Assembly (NCBI GenBank): GCA_025928515.1
Contig: JAICJI010000002.1
Coordinates: 24,287 to 88,286, forward strand
Length of the DNA: 64,000 bases
Direction of reading: 5' to 3'
From: Thermoleophilia bacterium
GTDB taxonomy: Bacteria > Actinomycetota > Thermoleophilia > Gaiellales > Gaiellaceae
Positions 31,839-40,958 of this stretch are shown in pieces; within the stretch, counting starts at the first letter, position 1; the number at the start of each line of letters is the position of its first letter. The notes under the pieces are model-generated. The model searched no databases, was not told the origin of the DNA, and was given only the letters and a program-made list of their open reading frames with translations. The translations under genes were made by a program, and so were the position numbers.

Positions 31839-34037
31839 CTACAGGAGCAAATCGAGCGCTCGGACGAGCAGTTCGACGTGCTCGTCCTCGAAGACGAGCG
31901 GGGGTCGGACCTTGAGCACGTCCCCGTCCTTGCCGGTGCGACCCACGAGGATTCCGTTCTCGCGGAGCTTCTCGGCGACGGTCCCGGCGAGCTCGCCGCT
32001 GGAGAGCTGGACGCCGGCGAGGATTCCGCGCCCGCGCACCTCGACGATGTCGCCCTTCCCGAGATCCACAATCGCGGCTCGCAGCCTCTTACCGACTTGC
32101 GCCGCCCTCTGCGGCAGCCGCTCGTCCTCGAGCACGTCGAGCACAGCGAGCGCGGCGCTCGCGGCGACCGGGTTGCCGCCGAAGGTGGAGAACGTCCGGC
32201 CGGCGTACGGGAAACGCTCCGAGAGCTCCCGCCTCGTCACGACCGCGGCGACGGGATAGCCGTTGCCCATCGGCTTGCCGAGCGTCACGACATCCGGCGC
32301 GACCCCGTGCCGCGCAAACGACCAGAGCTCGGGCCCGAGCCGCCCGTGGCCGGCCTGAACCTCGTCAGCGACATACAGGCCTCCGGCGGCGTGCGTCCGT
32401 TCCACGAGCAGGCGCAGCTCGGCCGTCTCGGGCACATGGATCCCGTCGCTCATGAGCGACCCGTCGAGGAACGTCGCGGCCAGACCGCCGTCGAGCTCCT
32501 CGAGTGCGCCGGCGAGCGCGGACTCGAGGTCGCAGCCGCTGCCGGGTGGCGGGATCCGGGCGATGCTGCCGGGACTCGTCCGTTCCGGCCAATCCTCCGG
32601 CGAGAGCGCGGTGCTCGCGGCGGTGACTCCGTGGTAAGCGTGCTCCGTCACGATCGCGCCGTCTCGTCCGGTCGTTCCCGTGGCGAGCCGCCAGGCGAGG
32701 TCGTTCGCCTCGCTGCCGGAGTTGACGAGCAGCACGGTGTCGAGCGCCGCTTCCGGCGGGAAGGTCGCGAGCAGGCGTTCGGCCAGGTCGACGAGCGGCT
32801 GCGCGAGGTAGCGCGCGTTCGTCGCGGCAAGCCGGGTCTGGCGGACGATCGCCTCGGCGACTCGCGGGTGGCAGTGCCCGACGACGGGGACGTTGTTGTA
32901 GGCGTCGAGCAGCCGATGTCCGTCGGGCTCGTAGATCCAGACGCCCTCGGCGCGAACCGCGTGGACCGGGCGCCGGTAGGTGAGTGGCGTCAGGAGGCCG
33001 CCGAACGCGTCTTCACGCCGCCGGGCGAGCTCCTGCGTCGCGGTCCTGGGCGGGCGCGCGCCGAGCTCGTTAGCGGTCTCCTCGGGAGCAAGCCCGTCGA
33101 GGAACTCGAGCAGGCGCCACGAGTCCTCGTCCCACGCCTCGATGTAGGCCGTGTTCTCGGGGAAGCGGCGGGACCGCCAAGCGCTGATCGAGACGATCGC
33201 GGCGAGCCGAGCGGCGACGAGGTCGCCCAGCAGCTCGAGCTCGAGCTCCTCGAGCGGGAGCCGGGAGGCGAAGCCGTCCAGCGCGATCCGGGCGACCCGG
33301 AACGAATCGTCGACAGGCCGGCCGCGGAGGATCGACGCCAGTGCGATCGCGACGTCGGCCGCGAGCGCCGTGTGGCAGCAGTCCCCGAAGTCGAGGATCC
33401 CGGTCACGCGGCCACGCTCGTCGACGAAAAGGTTGTCGAGGTTGAAGTCGCCGTGTGCAACCTGGGCACGTAGCCGCTCCCACCGAGGCCGGACACGCTC
33501 GTCGTAGCGGTCGAGCGTTCGCTCGACGAGCGCCCGCCTGCCGGGCTCTTCGATCTCCGCGAGCAGCGGGCGGAGCTCTGGGGTCGCGCGGATGTTCCAC
33601 AGCAGCTCGCGGCCGGCCGCCGGATGGAAGAACGAGCGCAGGGCGAGGCAGACACGGGCATGCGTCTCGGCGAGACCACGCACGGCCGAATCCTCGAGCT
33701 CCGGCCCCGCCTTCAGTCCGTGGCGCCGCTCGAACAGCCGCACCTGATGACCGTCGAAGGCCGCCCTCGGCGCGAGAGGCCGCGCGACCGGCAAGTCCGC
33801 ATCGACCGCCGCGATGTGCGCGATCGCGGCCTCCTCCAGGTCGAGCGCCGCTCCGTCCTCGCCGGAGTTCGAGATCTTGAGCACGCCGCCCGTCTCGCCG
33901 TCGTCGAGGAGGAACGCCTGGTCGCGCTCGCTGCCGAGCGCGGAGGCGGTCGCCTGCAGGCCGAACAACTCCGCGGCGATCCGCGCAGCGTCCTCGACCG
34001 AGAACCGCGGTGGCGCCGAATCGAGGACCGAGCTCAT
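31839..34037 (-). CDS. APH-type kinase fused to class III PLP aminotransferase/phospho-lyase
   Basis: A 732-residue bifunctional protein. Residues 1-330: aminoglycoside-phosphotransferase-like kinase with VAHGDFNLDNLFVDE (catalytic loop) and TGILDFGDCCH (metal Asp). Residues about 345-732: class III PLP enzyme with VNSGSEANDLAWRLA, FLDGSLMSDG, DEVQAGHGR and PLP Lys588 in LGKPMGNGYP. Class III enzymes that accept phosphorylated amines (ethanolamine-phosphate or 5-phosphohydroxylysine) act as phospho-lyases, and the human kinase and lyase for hydroxylysine are separate proteins of these two families. A kinase-plus-lyase for an amino alcohol or hydroxylysine is the likely role. Confidence 0.84.
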   Translation of the reverse strand: MSSVLDSAPPRFSVEDAARIAAELFGLQATASALGSERDQAFLLDDGETGGVLKISNSGEDGAALDLEEAAIAHIAAVDADLPVARPLAPRAAFDGHQVRLFERRHGLKAGPELEDSAVRGLAETHARVCLALRSFFHPAAGRELLWNIRATPELRPLLAEIEEPGRRALVERTLDRYDERVRPRWERLRAQVAHGDFNLDNLFVDERGRVTGILDFGDCCHTALAADVAIALASILRGRPVDDSFRVARIALDGFASRLPLEELELELLGDLVAARLAAIVSISAWRSRRFPENTAYIEAWDEDSWRLLEFLDGLAPEETANELGARPPRTATQELARRREDAFGGLLTPLTYRRPVHAVRAEGVWIYEPDGHRLLDAYNNVPVVGHCHPRVAEAIVRQTRLAATNARYLAQPLVDLAERLLATFPPEAALDTVLLVNSGSEANDLAWRLATGTTGRDGAIVTEHAYHGVTAASTALSPEDWPERTSPGSIARIPPPGSGCDLESALAGALEELDGGLAATFLDGSLMSDGIHVPETAELRLLVERTHAAGGLYVADEVQAGHGRLGPELWSFARHGVAPDVVTLGKPMGNGYPVAAVVTRRELSERFPYAGRTFSTFGGNPVAASAALAVLDVLEDERLPQRAAQVGKRLRAAIVDLGKGDIVEVRGRGILAGVQLSSGELAGTVAEKLRENGILVGRTGKDGDVLKVRPPLVFEDEHVELLVRALDLLL

Positions 34038-34080
34038 GACTTCCGATGCTATGCGGCGGCGTTCAAGATCCCTCGACTGA

Positions 34081-34114
34081 GCGAAACTTCTCCCCCTTTC
34101 GCGGGAGGTTTCGC
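34081..34114. promoter_or_regulatory. Inverted repeat in a divergent promoter region
   Basis: GCGAAAC-tt-CTCCC (34081-34094) faces GGGAG-GTTTCGC (34103-34114) across eight bases, in the 166-base gap between the divergent fusion gene and subtilase gene. It may be an operator for one or both. Nothing else identifiable lies in this gap except the AAGGAGG ribosome site at 34191-34197. Confidence 0.45.
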
Positions 34115-34203
34115 ATCGGACGCCGACCTACGTTGCGCCCACTGATTGGCGGCTACTGCGGCTCGTTCTGCGGCACAGAGCGGTCGCGATAAGGAGGTAG
34201 AAG

Positions 34204-35727
34204 TTGGGGGCTGACCTCATCTCGCGCGACGGTTTTCGTCTTCGTACCTGGCAGGTAGGTCTGCTGGCACTCGTGATCGCGCTCGTCCTCGGCGGGATGC
34301 GCTCGGGTGCCTCCTGGGGCTCCTCCGGCTACGACCCGGCCGCCGATCCCTATTCGATGCAGAACATCACGGCCGGCGACGGCGCGCAGGCATGGTGGAA
34401 CGCCGGCTACAGCGGCAAGGGTGTCGGCGTCGCGCTCATCGACACGGGCGTCTCGCCTGTGGCGGGCCTGGACGGATCCGGCAAGGTCACGTACGGCCCA
34501 GACCTCTCGCTCGACTCCCAGGCCCCGAGCCTGCAGAACCTCGATGAGAACGGTCATGGGACGTTCATGGCGGGTCTCATCGCCGGCAACGACGGCCAGC
34601 CGGGCGGCTACCGCGGCGTGGCGCCCGACGCCAACCTCGTCTCGCTCAAGGTCGGCGTCGCCGACGGCGGTGCCGACGTGAGCCAGGTCATCGCGGCGAT
34701 CGATTGGGTCGTGCAACACCGGAACGACAACGGGATGAACATCCGCGTGCTCAATCTCTCCTTCGGCACGAACTCGACGCAGGCGTATCAGATCGACCCG
34801 CTCGCGTACGCGGTCGAGCAGGCGTGGAAGGCCGGAATCGTCGTCGTCGCAGCCACCGGGAACTCCGGTTACCAGACCGGCGCGAGCGCGCAGGGGCTCG
34901 CCGATCCCGCGTACGACCCGCAGATCCTCGCCGTCGGCGCAGCCGACACCGGGGGGACGTTGACGGCGTGGGGCGACCGCGTCGCCCCCTTCTCGGCGAA
35001 CGCCGCCAGCTGCAGCGTCGCCTGCCGCCCGCCCGACGTGACCGCCCCTGGGACGCACATGCAGGGGCTCCGTGTCCCCGGCTCGTACATCGACCAGAGC
35101 AACCCGACGGGCATCCTGAGCGACCGCTACTTCCGCGGAAGCGGCACGTCGGAAGCGGCTGCCTTCGTCTCCGGCGCGGTCGCCGACCTCTATCAGCGCT
35201 ACCCGCAGCTGACGCCGGACCAGGTGAAGGCGATGCTGACGTCCAGCTGCGACAGGCTCACTGCTGCGAACTGGAAGCGGCAAGGGTGCGGCGAGCTCAA
35301 CATGAGCACGCTCCTGAACGCCCCGGTGCCCTCGGTCCTCGCGTCGCAGCAGACCAACGCCTCCTCGACCGGCACCGGGTCGCTCGAGGCCTCGCGCGGC
35401 ACCGATCACATCTCGCAGAACGGCGTCGTGCTTCAGGGCGAAAGAGACATCTTCGGCCAGCCGTTCGACTCGAGCGCGATCGCCGCGCTCGAGGCCGCGG
35501 GCCACAGCTGGTCGGGCGGCATGTGGAACGGCTCGTCCTGGTCTGGGAGTTCCTGGAGTGGCTCGAGCTGGAGCGGCTCGAGCTGGAGCGGATCCTCGTG
35601 GTCGGGCAACTCGTGGAGCGGCTCGTCCTGGTCCGGCAGCTCGTGGAGCGGATCGAGCTGGAGCGGCTCGAGCTGGAGCGGCAGCAGTTGGTCGGGCGGG
35701 TCATGGCTCGGTGCCAGCTGGGGCTGA
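34204..35727 (+). CDS. Membrane-anchored S8 subtilase with Trp-Ser-Gly repeat tail
   Basis: A 507-residue extracellular-type subtilase. One membrane segment or signal anchor at about 15-33, then catalytic Asp80 (VALIDTGVSP), His118 (DENGHGTFMAG), the oxyanion region VVAATGNSG and Ser316 (GSGTSEAAAF). From residue 441 to the end the protein is 13 pentads of the type W-S-G-S-S, ending in WG. Such a regular Trp ladder should form a repetitive surface or binding structure. TTG start with AAGGAGG six bases before it. The membrane c-di-GMP gene starts 19 bases downstream. Confidence 0.85.
   Translation: MGADLISRDGFRLRTWQVGLLALVIALVLGGMRSGASWGSSGYDPAADPYSMQNITAGDGAQAWWNAGYSGKGVGVALIDTGVSPVAGLDGSGKVTYGPDLSLDSQAPSLQNLDENGHGTFMAGLIAGNDGQPGGYRGVAPDANLVSLKVGVADGGADVSQVIAAIDWVVQHRNDNGMNIRVLNLSFGTNSTQAYQIDPLAYAVEQAWKAGIVVVAATGNSGYQTGASAQGLADPAYDPQILAVGAADTGGTLTAWGDRVAPFSANAASCSVACRPPDVTAPGTHMQGLRVPGSYIDQSNPTGILSDRYFRGSGTSEAAAFVSGAVADLYQRYPQLTPDQVKAMLTSSCDRLTAANWKRQGCGELNMSTLLNAPVPSVLASQQTNASSTGTGSLEASRGTDHISQNGVVLQGERDIFGQPFDSSAIAALEAAGHSWSGGMWNGSSWSGSSWSGSSWSGSSWSGSSWSGNSWSGSSWSGSSWSGSSWSGSSWSGSSWSGGSWLGASWG
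35524..35724 (+). repeat. 15-base tandem repeats encoding WSGSS pentads
   Basis: About 13 near-identical 15-base units (variants of TCC-TGG-TCT-GGG-AGT and AGC-TGG-AGC-GGC-TCG) code for the Trp pentads. Codons vary between units while the amino acids stay fixed, which suggests selection on protein and not very recent slippage. Confidence 0.85.
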
Positions 35728-35746
35728 TGGATAGCGGGGGCGCCGG

Positions 35747-38368
35747 GTGATCGCCCGGCCCCTCACCCAGTCGCGTCGCGCGCCGAGCGAGCCGTTGCGT
35801 CCGCTCGGCGCAGCTGTGCGTGAGGCGCTTCGCGCGCCTCGCCGTGTCTGGGCCTTTAACGGGGTGCTCGCGCTCGCGTGCGCGGGTGTCTGGGCGATCC
35901 TGGTCAGCGGCCTCAACGCTCCGGCGTTCGGGCGGGGGCCGGTCCTGGCGTGGTACTGGCTCGCACTGGCGTTCTACCTCGCCGAGGTGCTCGTCGTGCA
36001 CCTGCAGTTCCGCAAGCAGGCACACACGCTCTCGCTGACGGAGATCGGCCTCACGCTCGGCCTCCTGCTCGGCGCGCCGTCGTCGCTCTTGATCGGACAG
36101 CTCGCGGGCACGCTCGTCGCGCTCGTCGTCAACCGGCGCCGAAGCCAGCTGCGCCAGCTCGCGAAGTTCGCGTTCAACCTCGCCGAGCTGCCGCTCTGCA
36201 GCGGCATCGCCCTCCTCGTCTTCCGCGCGCTCGCCGATACGGGCGACTCGTCGCCGCATCTGTGGGTCCTCGTCCTCGTCGCCTGCGCCGTCGCCCACAT
36301 CGTCGGCATGTTGCTCGTCTCCACGGTGATCGCAATCGCGGAGGAGCGCTTCCAGGCGCCTCAGCTCGGCCGGACGATCGTGACGTCGACCTTCGGTGCG
36401 CTCGCAACTGCGTCGCTCGGCCTCGCCGTCGTCACGCTTCTCGACGTGCGGCCGCTCGCCGTCCTCCTGCTCGTCGTCCCGGTCCTCGCGTGCGTCGCGG
36501 CCTTCCGCGGTTACATGGAGCAGCGCGAGCAGCGCGAGCACGTGGAGTTCCTGTACGAGTCGATGCGCGCCACGCAGGGCGCGCCGGAGTTCGGTCTGGC
36601 AGTCGGGCAGCTTCTGGTTGCCGCTCGCCGGCTGCTCCGGGCCGAGTACGCCGAGATCCTGTTACTCCCGCTCTCCGACGACGAGGGGCCGTTGCGGAGC
36701 GTCAGCGGTGCCGAGGGCGAGTTGCTCATGCATCCGGAGGAGCGGTTCGCGTCCGAAGACGCGGCAGCCTTCGCGGAGATCACCTCCGCGGGCTCCGCGA
36801 CGCTGCTCACCCAGAGGCGCGCGAGCTTCACGTTCGACTCGTTCCTGCGTTCGCGGGACCTCGAGGACGCGATCGTCGCGCCGCTACGCGGCGAGGATCG
36901 GACATTCGGGTTGCTCATCGTCGGCGAGCGGCTAGGCGACGTCAGCACGTTCACCGAGGCCGACGTGGAGCTCCTCGGCACGTTCGCCGGCCACGCGAGC
37001 ATCCTGCTCGAGAACGGCCGGCTCGAGCATTCGCTGGCCCAGGTCACCGAGCTCAAGGAGCAGCTGCGCCACCAGGCGTACCACGATGCGCTGACCGGTC
37101 TGCCCAACCGGCCGCACCTGCTGGAGGCCGTGGAGCAGGAGCTCGCGAAAGGATCCGGCTCGACCGCCGTCCTCTACCTCGACCTTGATCGTTTCAAGGC
37201 CGTCAACGACACGTGGGGGCACAGCGCGGGCGACGAGCTGCTCTCGGAGTTCGCGTCCAGGCTCCAGGGCTCGGTCCGCGGTCAGGATCTCGCGGCGCGC
37301 ATCGGCGGCGACGAGTTCGCCGTGCTCGTCCGCGACGCCGACGCCGACGCTGCGGTCAACACGGCGCGGCGGATGCTCGACGCGATCGACGGGACCTACG
37401 TGCTCGGCTGCGGAGACGTCGCCTGCCACGTGAGCGTCGGCATCGCCGTCGGAGCAGGGGACATCACGCGCGGCGAAGATCTCATCCGGAACGCGGACAT
37501 CGCGATGTACAGCGTGAAGCGCTCCGAACGCGCGTACACGTTGTACGAGGCCGACCTGCACGAGAAGCTGCGGGCGCAGCGTCAGCTCGGCCTCGATCTC
37601 GAAGCGGCGATCGAGCGGCGCGAGATCCTCGTCCACTTCCAGCCCGTCGTCCGCCTGGAGGACACGCAGATCGAAGGCTTCGAGGTCCTTGCGCGCTGGC
37701 CCCACCCGACGCGCGGGCTTCTCACTGCGGCCGACTTCCTCCCGGCCGCCGAGGAGGCGGGGTTGACCGTCGAGCTCGGGCGACTCGTGCTCGAGCAGGC
37801 TCTCGAGGCCGCCCGCCGCTGGCCGGAGAGGCTCAGCATCTGGCTCAACCTCGCTGCTGCCGAGCTCGCGAACGAGCGGCTGGTCGACACTCTCGCCGAG
37901 GCCCTCAAGGGATACGCCGTCGATCCGAGCAGGCTCGTGCTCGAGGTCACGGAATCCGGCGTCATCCAGGGCAGTGACGGCGCGCTCGTCGCGATGCAGC
38001 GGCTGCGCGAGCTCGGCGTCAGCCTGACGATCGACGACTTCGGCACGGGCTACTCGTCGCTGAGCCGTCTCGCCGAGTTCCCGATCGAGTCGGTGAAGAT
38101 CCCGAAGCCGTTCGTCGATAGGCTCGTCGGCGAGGACGTGGACGAAGCGTTCGTCGACGCGATCCTCCGGCTCGGCGACTCGCTTGGTCTCGCGGCGGTG
38201 GCCGAAGGCATCGAGCAGCCGGCGCAAGCCGAGCGGCTCAGGCAGATGGGCTGCCGTTACGGCCAGGGCTATCTCTTCGGCCGCCCCGCGCCGGCGGAAG
38301 AAGTCGAGCGGCTCCTCTACAAGGAGCCTCCGCCTCGCCTGAAGAGCGTCGCTCTTCGGGCGATCTAG
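35747..38368 (+). CDS. Membrane GAF-GGDEF-EAL protein (c-di-GMP turnover)
   Basis: An 873-residue signalling enzyme. Residues 1-255 hold about seven membrane helices with a conserved-looking motif (FRKQAHTLSLTEIGLTLGLLL, then AKFAFNLAEL). A GAF domain follows at about 265-420, then a GGDEF domain with the intact site RIGGDEF near 520 (diguanylate cyclase) and an EAL domain with EVL in place of EAL near 644 but with DDFGTGYSSL and EGIE intact. GTG start 19 bases after the Trp-tail subtilase, so they are probably one operon. A two-part terminator follows. Confidence 0.88.
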   Translation: MIARPLTQSRRAPSEPLRPLGAAVREALRAPRRVWAFNGVLALACAGVWAILVSGLNAPAFGRGPVLAWYWLALAFYLAEVLVVHLQFRKQAHTLSLTEIGLTLGLLLGAPSSLLIGQLAGTLVALVVNRRRSQLRQLAKFAFNLAELPLCSGIALLVFRALADTGDSSPHLWVLVLVACAVAHIVGMLLVSTVIAIAEERFQAPQLGRTIVTSTFGALATASLGLAVVTLLDVRPLAVLLLVVPVLACVAAFRGYMEQREQREHVEFLYESMRATQGAPEFGLAVGQLLVAARRLLRAEYAEILLLPLSDDEGPLRSVSGAEGELLMHPEERFASEDAAAFAEITSAGSATLLTQRRASFTFDSFLRSRDLEDAIVAPLRGEDRTFGLLIVGERLGDVSTFTEADVELLGTFAGHASILLENGRLEHSLAQVTELKEQLRHQAYHDALTGLPNRPHLLEAVEQELAKGSGSTAVLYLDLDRFKAVNDTWGHSAGDELLSEFASRLQGSVRGQDLAARIGGDEFAVLVRDADADAAVNTARRMLDAIDGTYVLGCGDVACHVSVGIAVGAGDITRGEDLIRNADIAMYSVKRSERAYTLYEADLHEKLRAQRQLGLDLEAAIERREILVHFQPVVRLEDTQIEGFEVLARWPHPTRGLLTAADFLPAAEEAGLTVELGRLVLEQALEAARRWPERLSIWLNLAAAELANERLVDTLAEALKGYAVDPSRLVLEVTESGVIQGSDGALVAMQRLRELGVSLTIDDFGTGYSSLSRLAEFPIESVKIPKPFVDRLVGEDVDEAFVDAILRLGDSLGLAAVAEGIEQPAQAERLRQMGCRYGQGYLFGRPAPAEEVERLLYKEPPPRLKSVALRAI

Positions 38369-38371
38369 AAC

Positions 38372-38416
38372 GGAACTGCGCGGACGGGAGACGCGGTCTC
38401 CCGTGGGCGCAGTTCC
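38372..38416 (+). terminator. Two-part hairpin after the GGDEF-EAL gene
   Basis: GGAACTGCGC (38372-38381) pairs with GCGCAGTTCC (38407-38416), enclosing CGGGAGAC-gc-GGTCTCCCG. It lies directly after the stop codon. There is no clear T-run, so it may stabilise the RNA end rather than terminate alone. Confidence 0.6.
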
Positions 38417-38460
38417 TCCAACTCTGATCGGGTGACGCAGCACCGGATCAGGCTCTAAAA

Positions 38461-38489
38461 GAAAGCGGCGGGCAAAGCCCGCCGCTTTC
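38461..38489. terminator. Perfect 13-base-stem hairpin, probable bidirectional terminator
   Basis: GAAAGCGGCGGGC-aaa-GCCCGCCGCTTTC with A-rich sequence on the left (CTAAAA) and a T-containing stem end on the right. It is the second hairpin in the 248-base gap at 38369-38616; the rest of the gap shows no other recognisable element. Confidence 0.75.
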
Positions 38490-38616
38490 AAAACTCCGCC
38501 GCAGAGTTGTTGCCGTCAGCCCCGAGCGGGAGTCAAGACCGATCATCTCGCGCGTTCGTCCTGCCCGGCCTCCCCCTTTTGGGGGATCTGCGCGCGGCGC
38601 CCGATCCTGATCTAGA

Positions 38617-39099
38617 GTGACGGCAGTGCGTAGGTCGGTGACTCCGCTTCGGATCGGCTTGCTCGGCGCTCTCGCGGCGGCGCTCGTCGTCGCGGGCGGA
38701 TCGTCTGCCGCGCCGTCGAGCGTGCGTCACGTCACGAAGGCGGCGACGGTGCACACGCGCACGATCAAGAAGCTCGGCACCGTGCTCGTCAACAGCAAGG
38801 GCCTGACGCTCTACATGTTCAAGCCCGACCATCAGAAGCGGGTGACGTGCAAGGGCACGTGCGCGGTCGCCTGGCCGCCGCTGAAGGTGAAGAAGGGACA
38901 GAAGCCCACGGCCGGAGGGGCTGCGAAGAAGAAGTTGCTGGGCCTCGACGGACGCGTCGTCACGTACAACCACTGGCCGCTCTACCGCTACATCGGTGAC
39001 TCGAAGCCGGGTCAGGCGAATGGGCAGGCGACGAATCTCAACGGCGGTCTCTGGTACGTCCTCTCGCCCTCGGGCAAGATCATCAAGACGAAGCCGTAA
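38617..39099 (+). CDS. Secreted-repeat (COG4315-type) protein
   Basis: A 160-residue exported protein with a signal peptide (RIGLLGALAAALVVAGGSSAA) and two copies of the secreted repeat of unknown function: LGTVLVNSKGLTLYMFKPD with CKGTCAVAWPPL, and LLGLDGRVVTYNHWPLYRYIGD with NLNGGLWYVLSPSG. This family is often annotated as a lipoprotein, but no lipobox Cys is present here. GTG at 38617 or 38626 may be the start. A role in the envelope is likely, but the biochemical function is unknown. Confidence 0.78.
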   Translation: MTAVRRSVTPLRIGLLGALAAALVVAGGSSAAPSSVRHVTKAATVHTRTIKKLGTVLVNSKGLTLYMFKPDHQKRVTCKGTCAVAWPPLKVKKGQKPTAGGAAKKKLLGLDGRVVTYNHWPLYRYIGDSKPGQANGQATNLNGGLWYVLSPSGKIIKTKP

Positions 39100-39106
39100 G
39101 CGTTCG

Positions 39107-40915
39107 TCAGCGGGCGACGAGGCTGGTCGCCTTCGAAAGCGCGCTCCCGGTGCCCGACGTCGTGTGGGCGGTGACGAGGAAGCGGTACCGCTTGCCGAGC
39201 CGGTTGGGCTCGAGCTTCAGGGTCTGCTTCGACGCGCCGGGGACGGGCTTGCACGCGTTCCCGTGCACGTTGCAGGCGAGCCACTGGAACGTGTAGCTCG
39301 TTGGCTCGTCGCCGTACCAGGTGCCCTTGGTCCCGGTGAGGCGGTGTCCGATCCGAGCCACGCCTTCGATCTTCGGCCTCGTCTTCGCGGTCGGGAGAAT
39401 CGCCAGCTTGGACTTGCTCTGCACCTGTTTGAGAGGCGAGGCGACCACGACCGGGCCGGTTTGCGCGCGGGCAGGGACCGTGACCACGAGCTTGTTGTCG
39501 CCGAAGATCTTGAAGCGTGCCTTCGCATCTCCGAAGCTGACCGTAGTCGCGGCGGCAAGGCCCTTGCCGCGCAGTGTGATGCGGGAGCCGACTCTCGCCC
39601 GCCGCGGCGCCAGCTTCTTGAGGATCAGCGGCTCGACGAAGTGGTAGACGTGGACGTCCCATTGGTTGAAGTGGTCGCTCAGGGCTCCCTTGGCAGCCGT
39701 GACCATGCGGTTCTCGGTGTACACGCTGCCGCGGTGCGCCCAGCTCGGCAGGCCCCTGAAGGTCACCGTCGCAGAACCTGCCCCGGTGCGCGCGGCGATC
39801 AGCCAGAGGTCGTCGACAGAGGTTCCCTGCCGTAGGGACACTTCGGTTCCGGAGCCCGCGGTCGTGATCCGCGGCGTCCGCGCACTGTTCACGAGCGCCG
39901 GCGCGAGCGGGCTCGACGCCGAGATCTGTTGGACGAGCGGCTTGAGCACGCTCTGCCAGAACGACCAGTTCCAGCCGTACTGCGAATCGCTACCGCTGAA
40001 GCAGTTGGCGTTGTTGCCGCCGAAGAAGGTGAGCGCCTTGGCGCCGTTGAGGATCGCGTCGTACGCCATGTACCGCTCCTGCTGGAACGTCGGGACGATG
40101 AACTGGCCCGTCGTCTTGTCGAAGCTGCCGCTCGCGCAGATCTGGAGCGTCGTCCAGACCGGCCCCAACGGCGTGACCGAGGCGAGCGACGCGGTCCACG
40201 CCCCGACTCGGTGCAGGTTCGGGAACGGCTGGGCGAGCGTCACCGGGTAGATGTCCACTCCGTGGACGTCGGTCACGCTCGAGTACGGCTCGAGCTGGGC
40301 CGGAGTGCCCTTGGGGGCCTCGATCGTCACCCAGAGCTGACTCGGGTCGAGCGGGACCTCGTTGTCGCACCAGGATGGATCGCCGCGGGAGGTGACGCGG
40401 CAGTAGGCGAACTGGAGCTGTGTGGGGAGGAAGTCGCCCCACCACGGCTCGTCGCGGCCTTTCCAGAACGCGATCGCGCTGCCGCTCGGGTCGTCGGTGA
40501 GCGTGTTGACGACGTTCGCCAACCCCGCGTCCTCGGGGGAGCCGGGTTGTGCGAGCGAGTAGCCGCCGAGATTCGGCCACGTGTAGGCGTGGAGGGCGGC
40601 CGTGGCACGGTCCCAGTCGAGCGCCGTCTTGATGTCGTTCGCCGACCACGTCCCACCGACTCCGGTGCGGAACACGTTCGCGCCGGCCGAGGTCGTCTCT
40701 GCGAGGCCGTCCGTGCCCCAAGGGGTCTTCGAGCTCAGCGGCGGTCCCGGGGAGAGCACGATCGGAAATGTCGACCGGCCGTCGAACTGGATCGTCCGGC
40801 TGCGATCGAACGTCGTGGTCGCGGACCGGGCAGCGCCCGCGAGGCCGCCGACGACGGCACACGTCGCCACGATGGCCACCAACCCGCGCCTGAGTCGTCT
40901 CGACGGCACTGTCAA
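39107..40915 (-). CDS. Secreted beta-barrel/Ig-domain protein, possible glycoside hydrolase
   Basis: A 602-residue secreted protein. Signal peptide at 1-31 (RRGLVAIVATCAVVGGLAGAARS). Residues about 50-340 look like a TIM-barrel enzyme (AFWKGRDEPWW, VHGVDIYPVTL, AYDAILNGAKALTFFGGNN) but no clan is certain. Residues about 425-495 form an IPT/TIG domain (ARVGSRITLRGKGLA), and the end is an Ig-like domain with TGTKGTWYGDEPTSYTFQWLAC. TTG at 40915 or GTG at 40909 could be the start. The mRNA leader is strongly structured (40959-40999). Confidence 0.72.
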   Translation of the reverse strand: MTVPSRRLRRGLVAIVATCAVVGGLAGAARSATTTFDRSRTIQFDGRSTFPIVLSPGPPLSSKTPWGTDGLAETTSAGANVFRTGVGGTWSANDIKTALDWDRATAALHAYTWPNLGGYSLAQPGSPEDAGLANVVNTLTDDPSGSAIAFWKGRDEPWWGDFLPTQLQFAYCRVTSRGDPSWCDNEVPLDPSQLWVTIEAPKGTPAQLEPYSSVTDVHGVDIYPVTLAQPFPNLHRVGAWTASLASVTPLGPVWTTLQICASGSFDKTTGQFIVPTFQQERYMAYDAILNGAKALTFFGGNNANCFSGSDSQYGWNWSFWQSVLKPLVQQISASSPLAPALVNSARTPRITTAGSGTEVSLRQGTSVDDLWLIAARTGAGSATVTFRGLPSWAHRGSVYTENRMVTAAKGALSDHFNQWDVHVYHFVEPLILKKLAPRRARVGSRITLRGKGLAAATTVSFGDAKARFKIFGDNKLVVTVPARAQTGPVVVASPLKQVQSKSKLAILPTAKTRPKIEGVARIGHRLTGTKGTWYGDEPTSYTFQWLACNVHGNACKPVPGASKQTLKLEPNRLGKRYRFLVTAHTTSGTGSALSKATSLVAR

Positions 40916-40958
40916 ATCCCGATGTCCCCCATGCTTTCCCAGTCCTACGGCGCTTTCA

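Noticed and set aside
35524..35724. CRISPR-like array
   Set aside because: The 15-base units are contiguous, in frame and code for W-S-G-S-S; there are no spacers.
38461..38489. Part of a c-di-GMP riboswitch near the GGDEF/EAL gene
   Set aside because: It is a simple perfect stem with a three-base loop after the gene, without the conserved riboswitch core.
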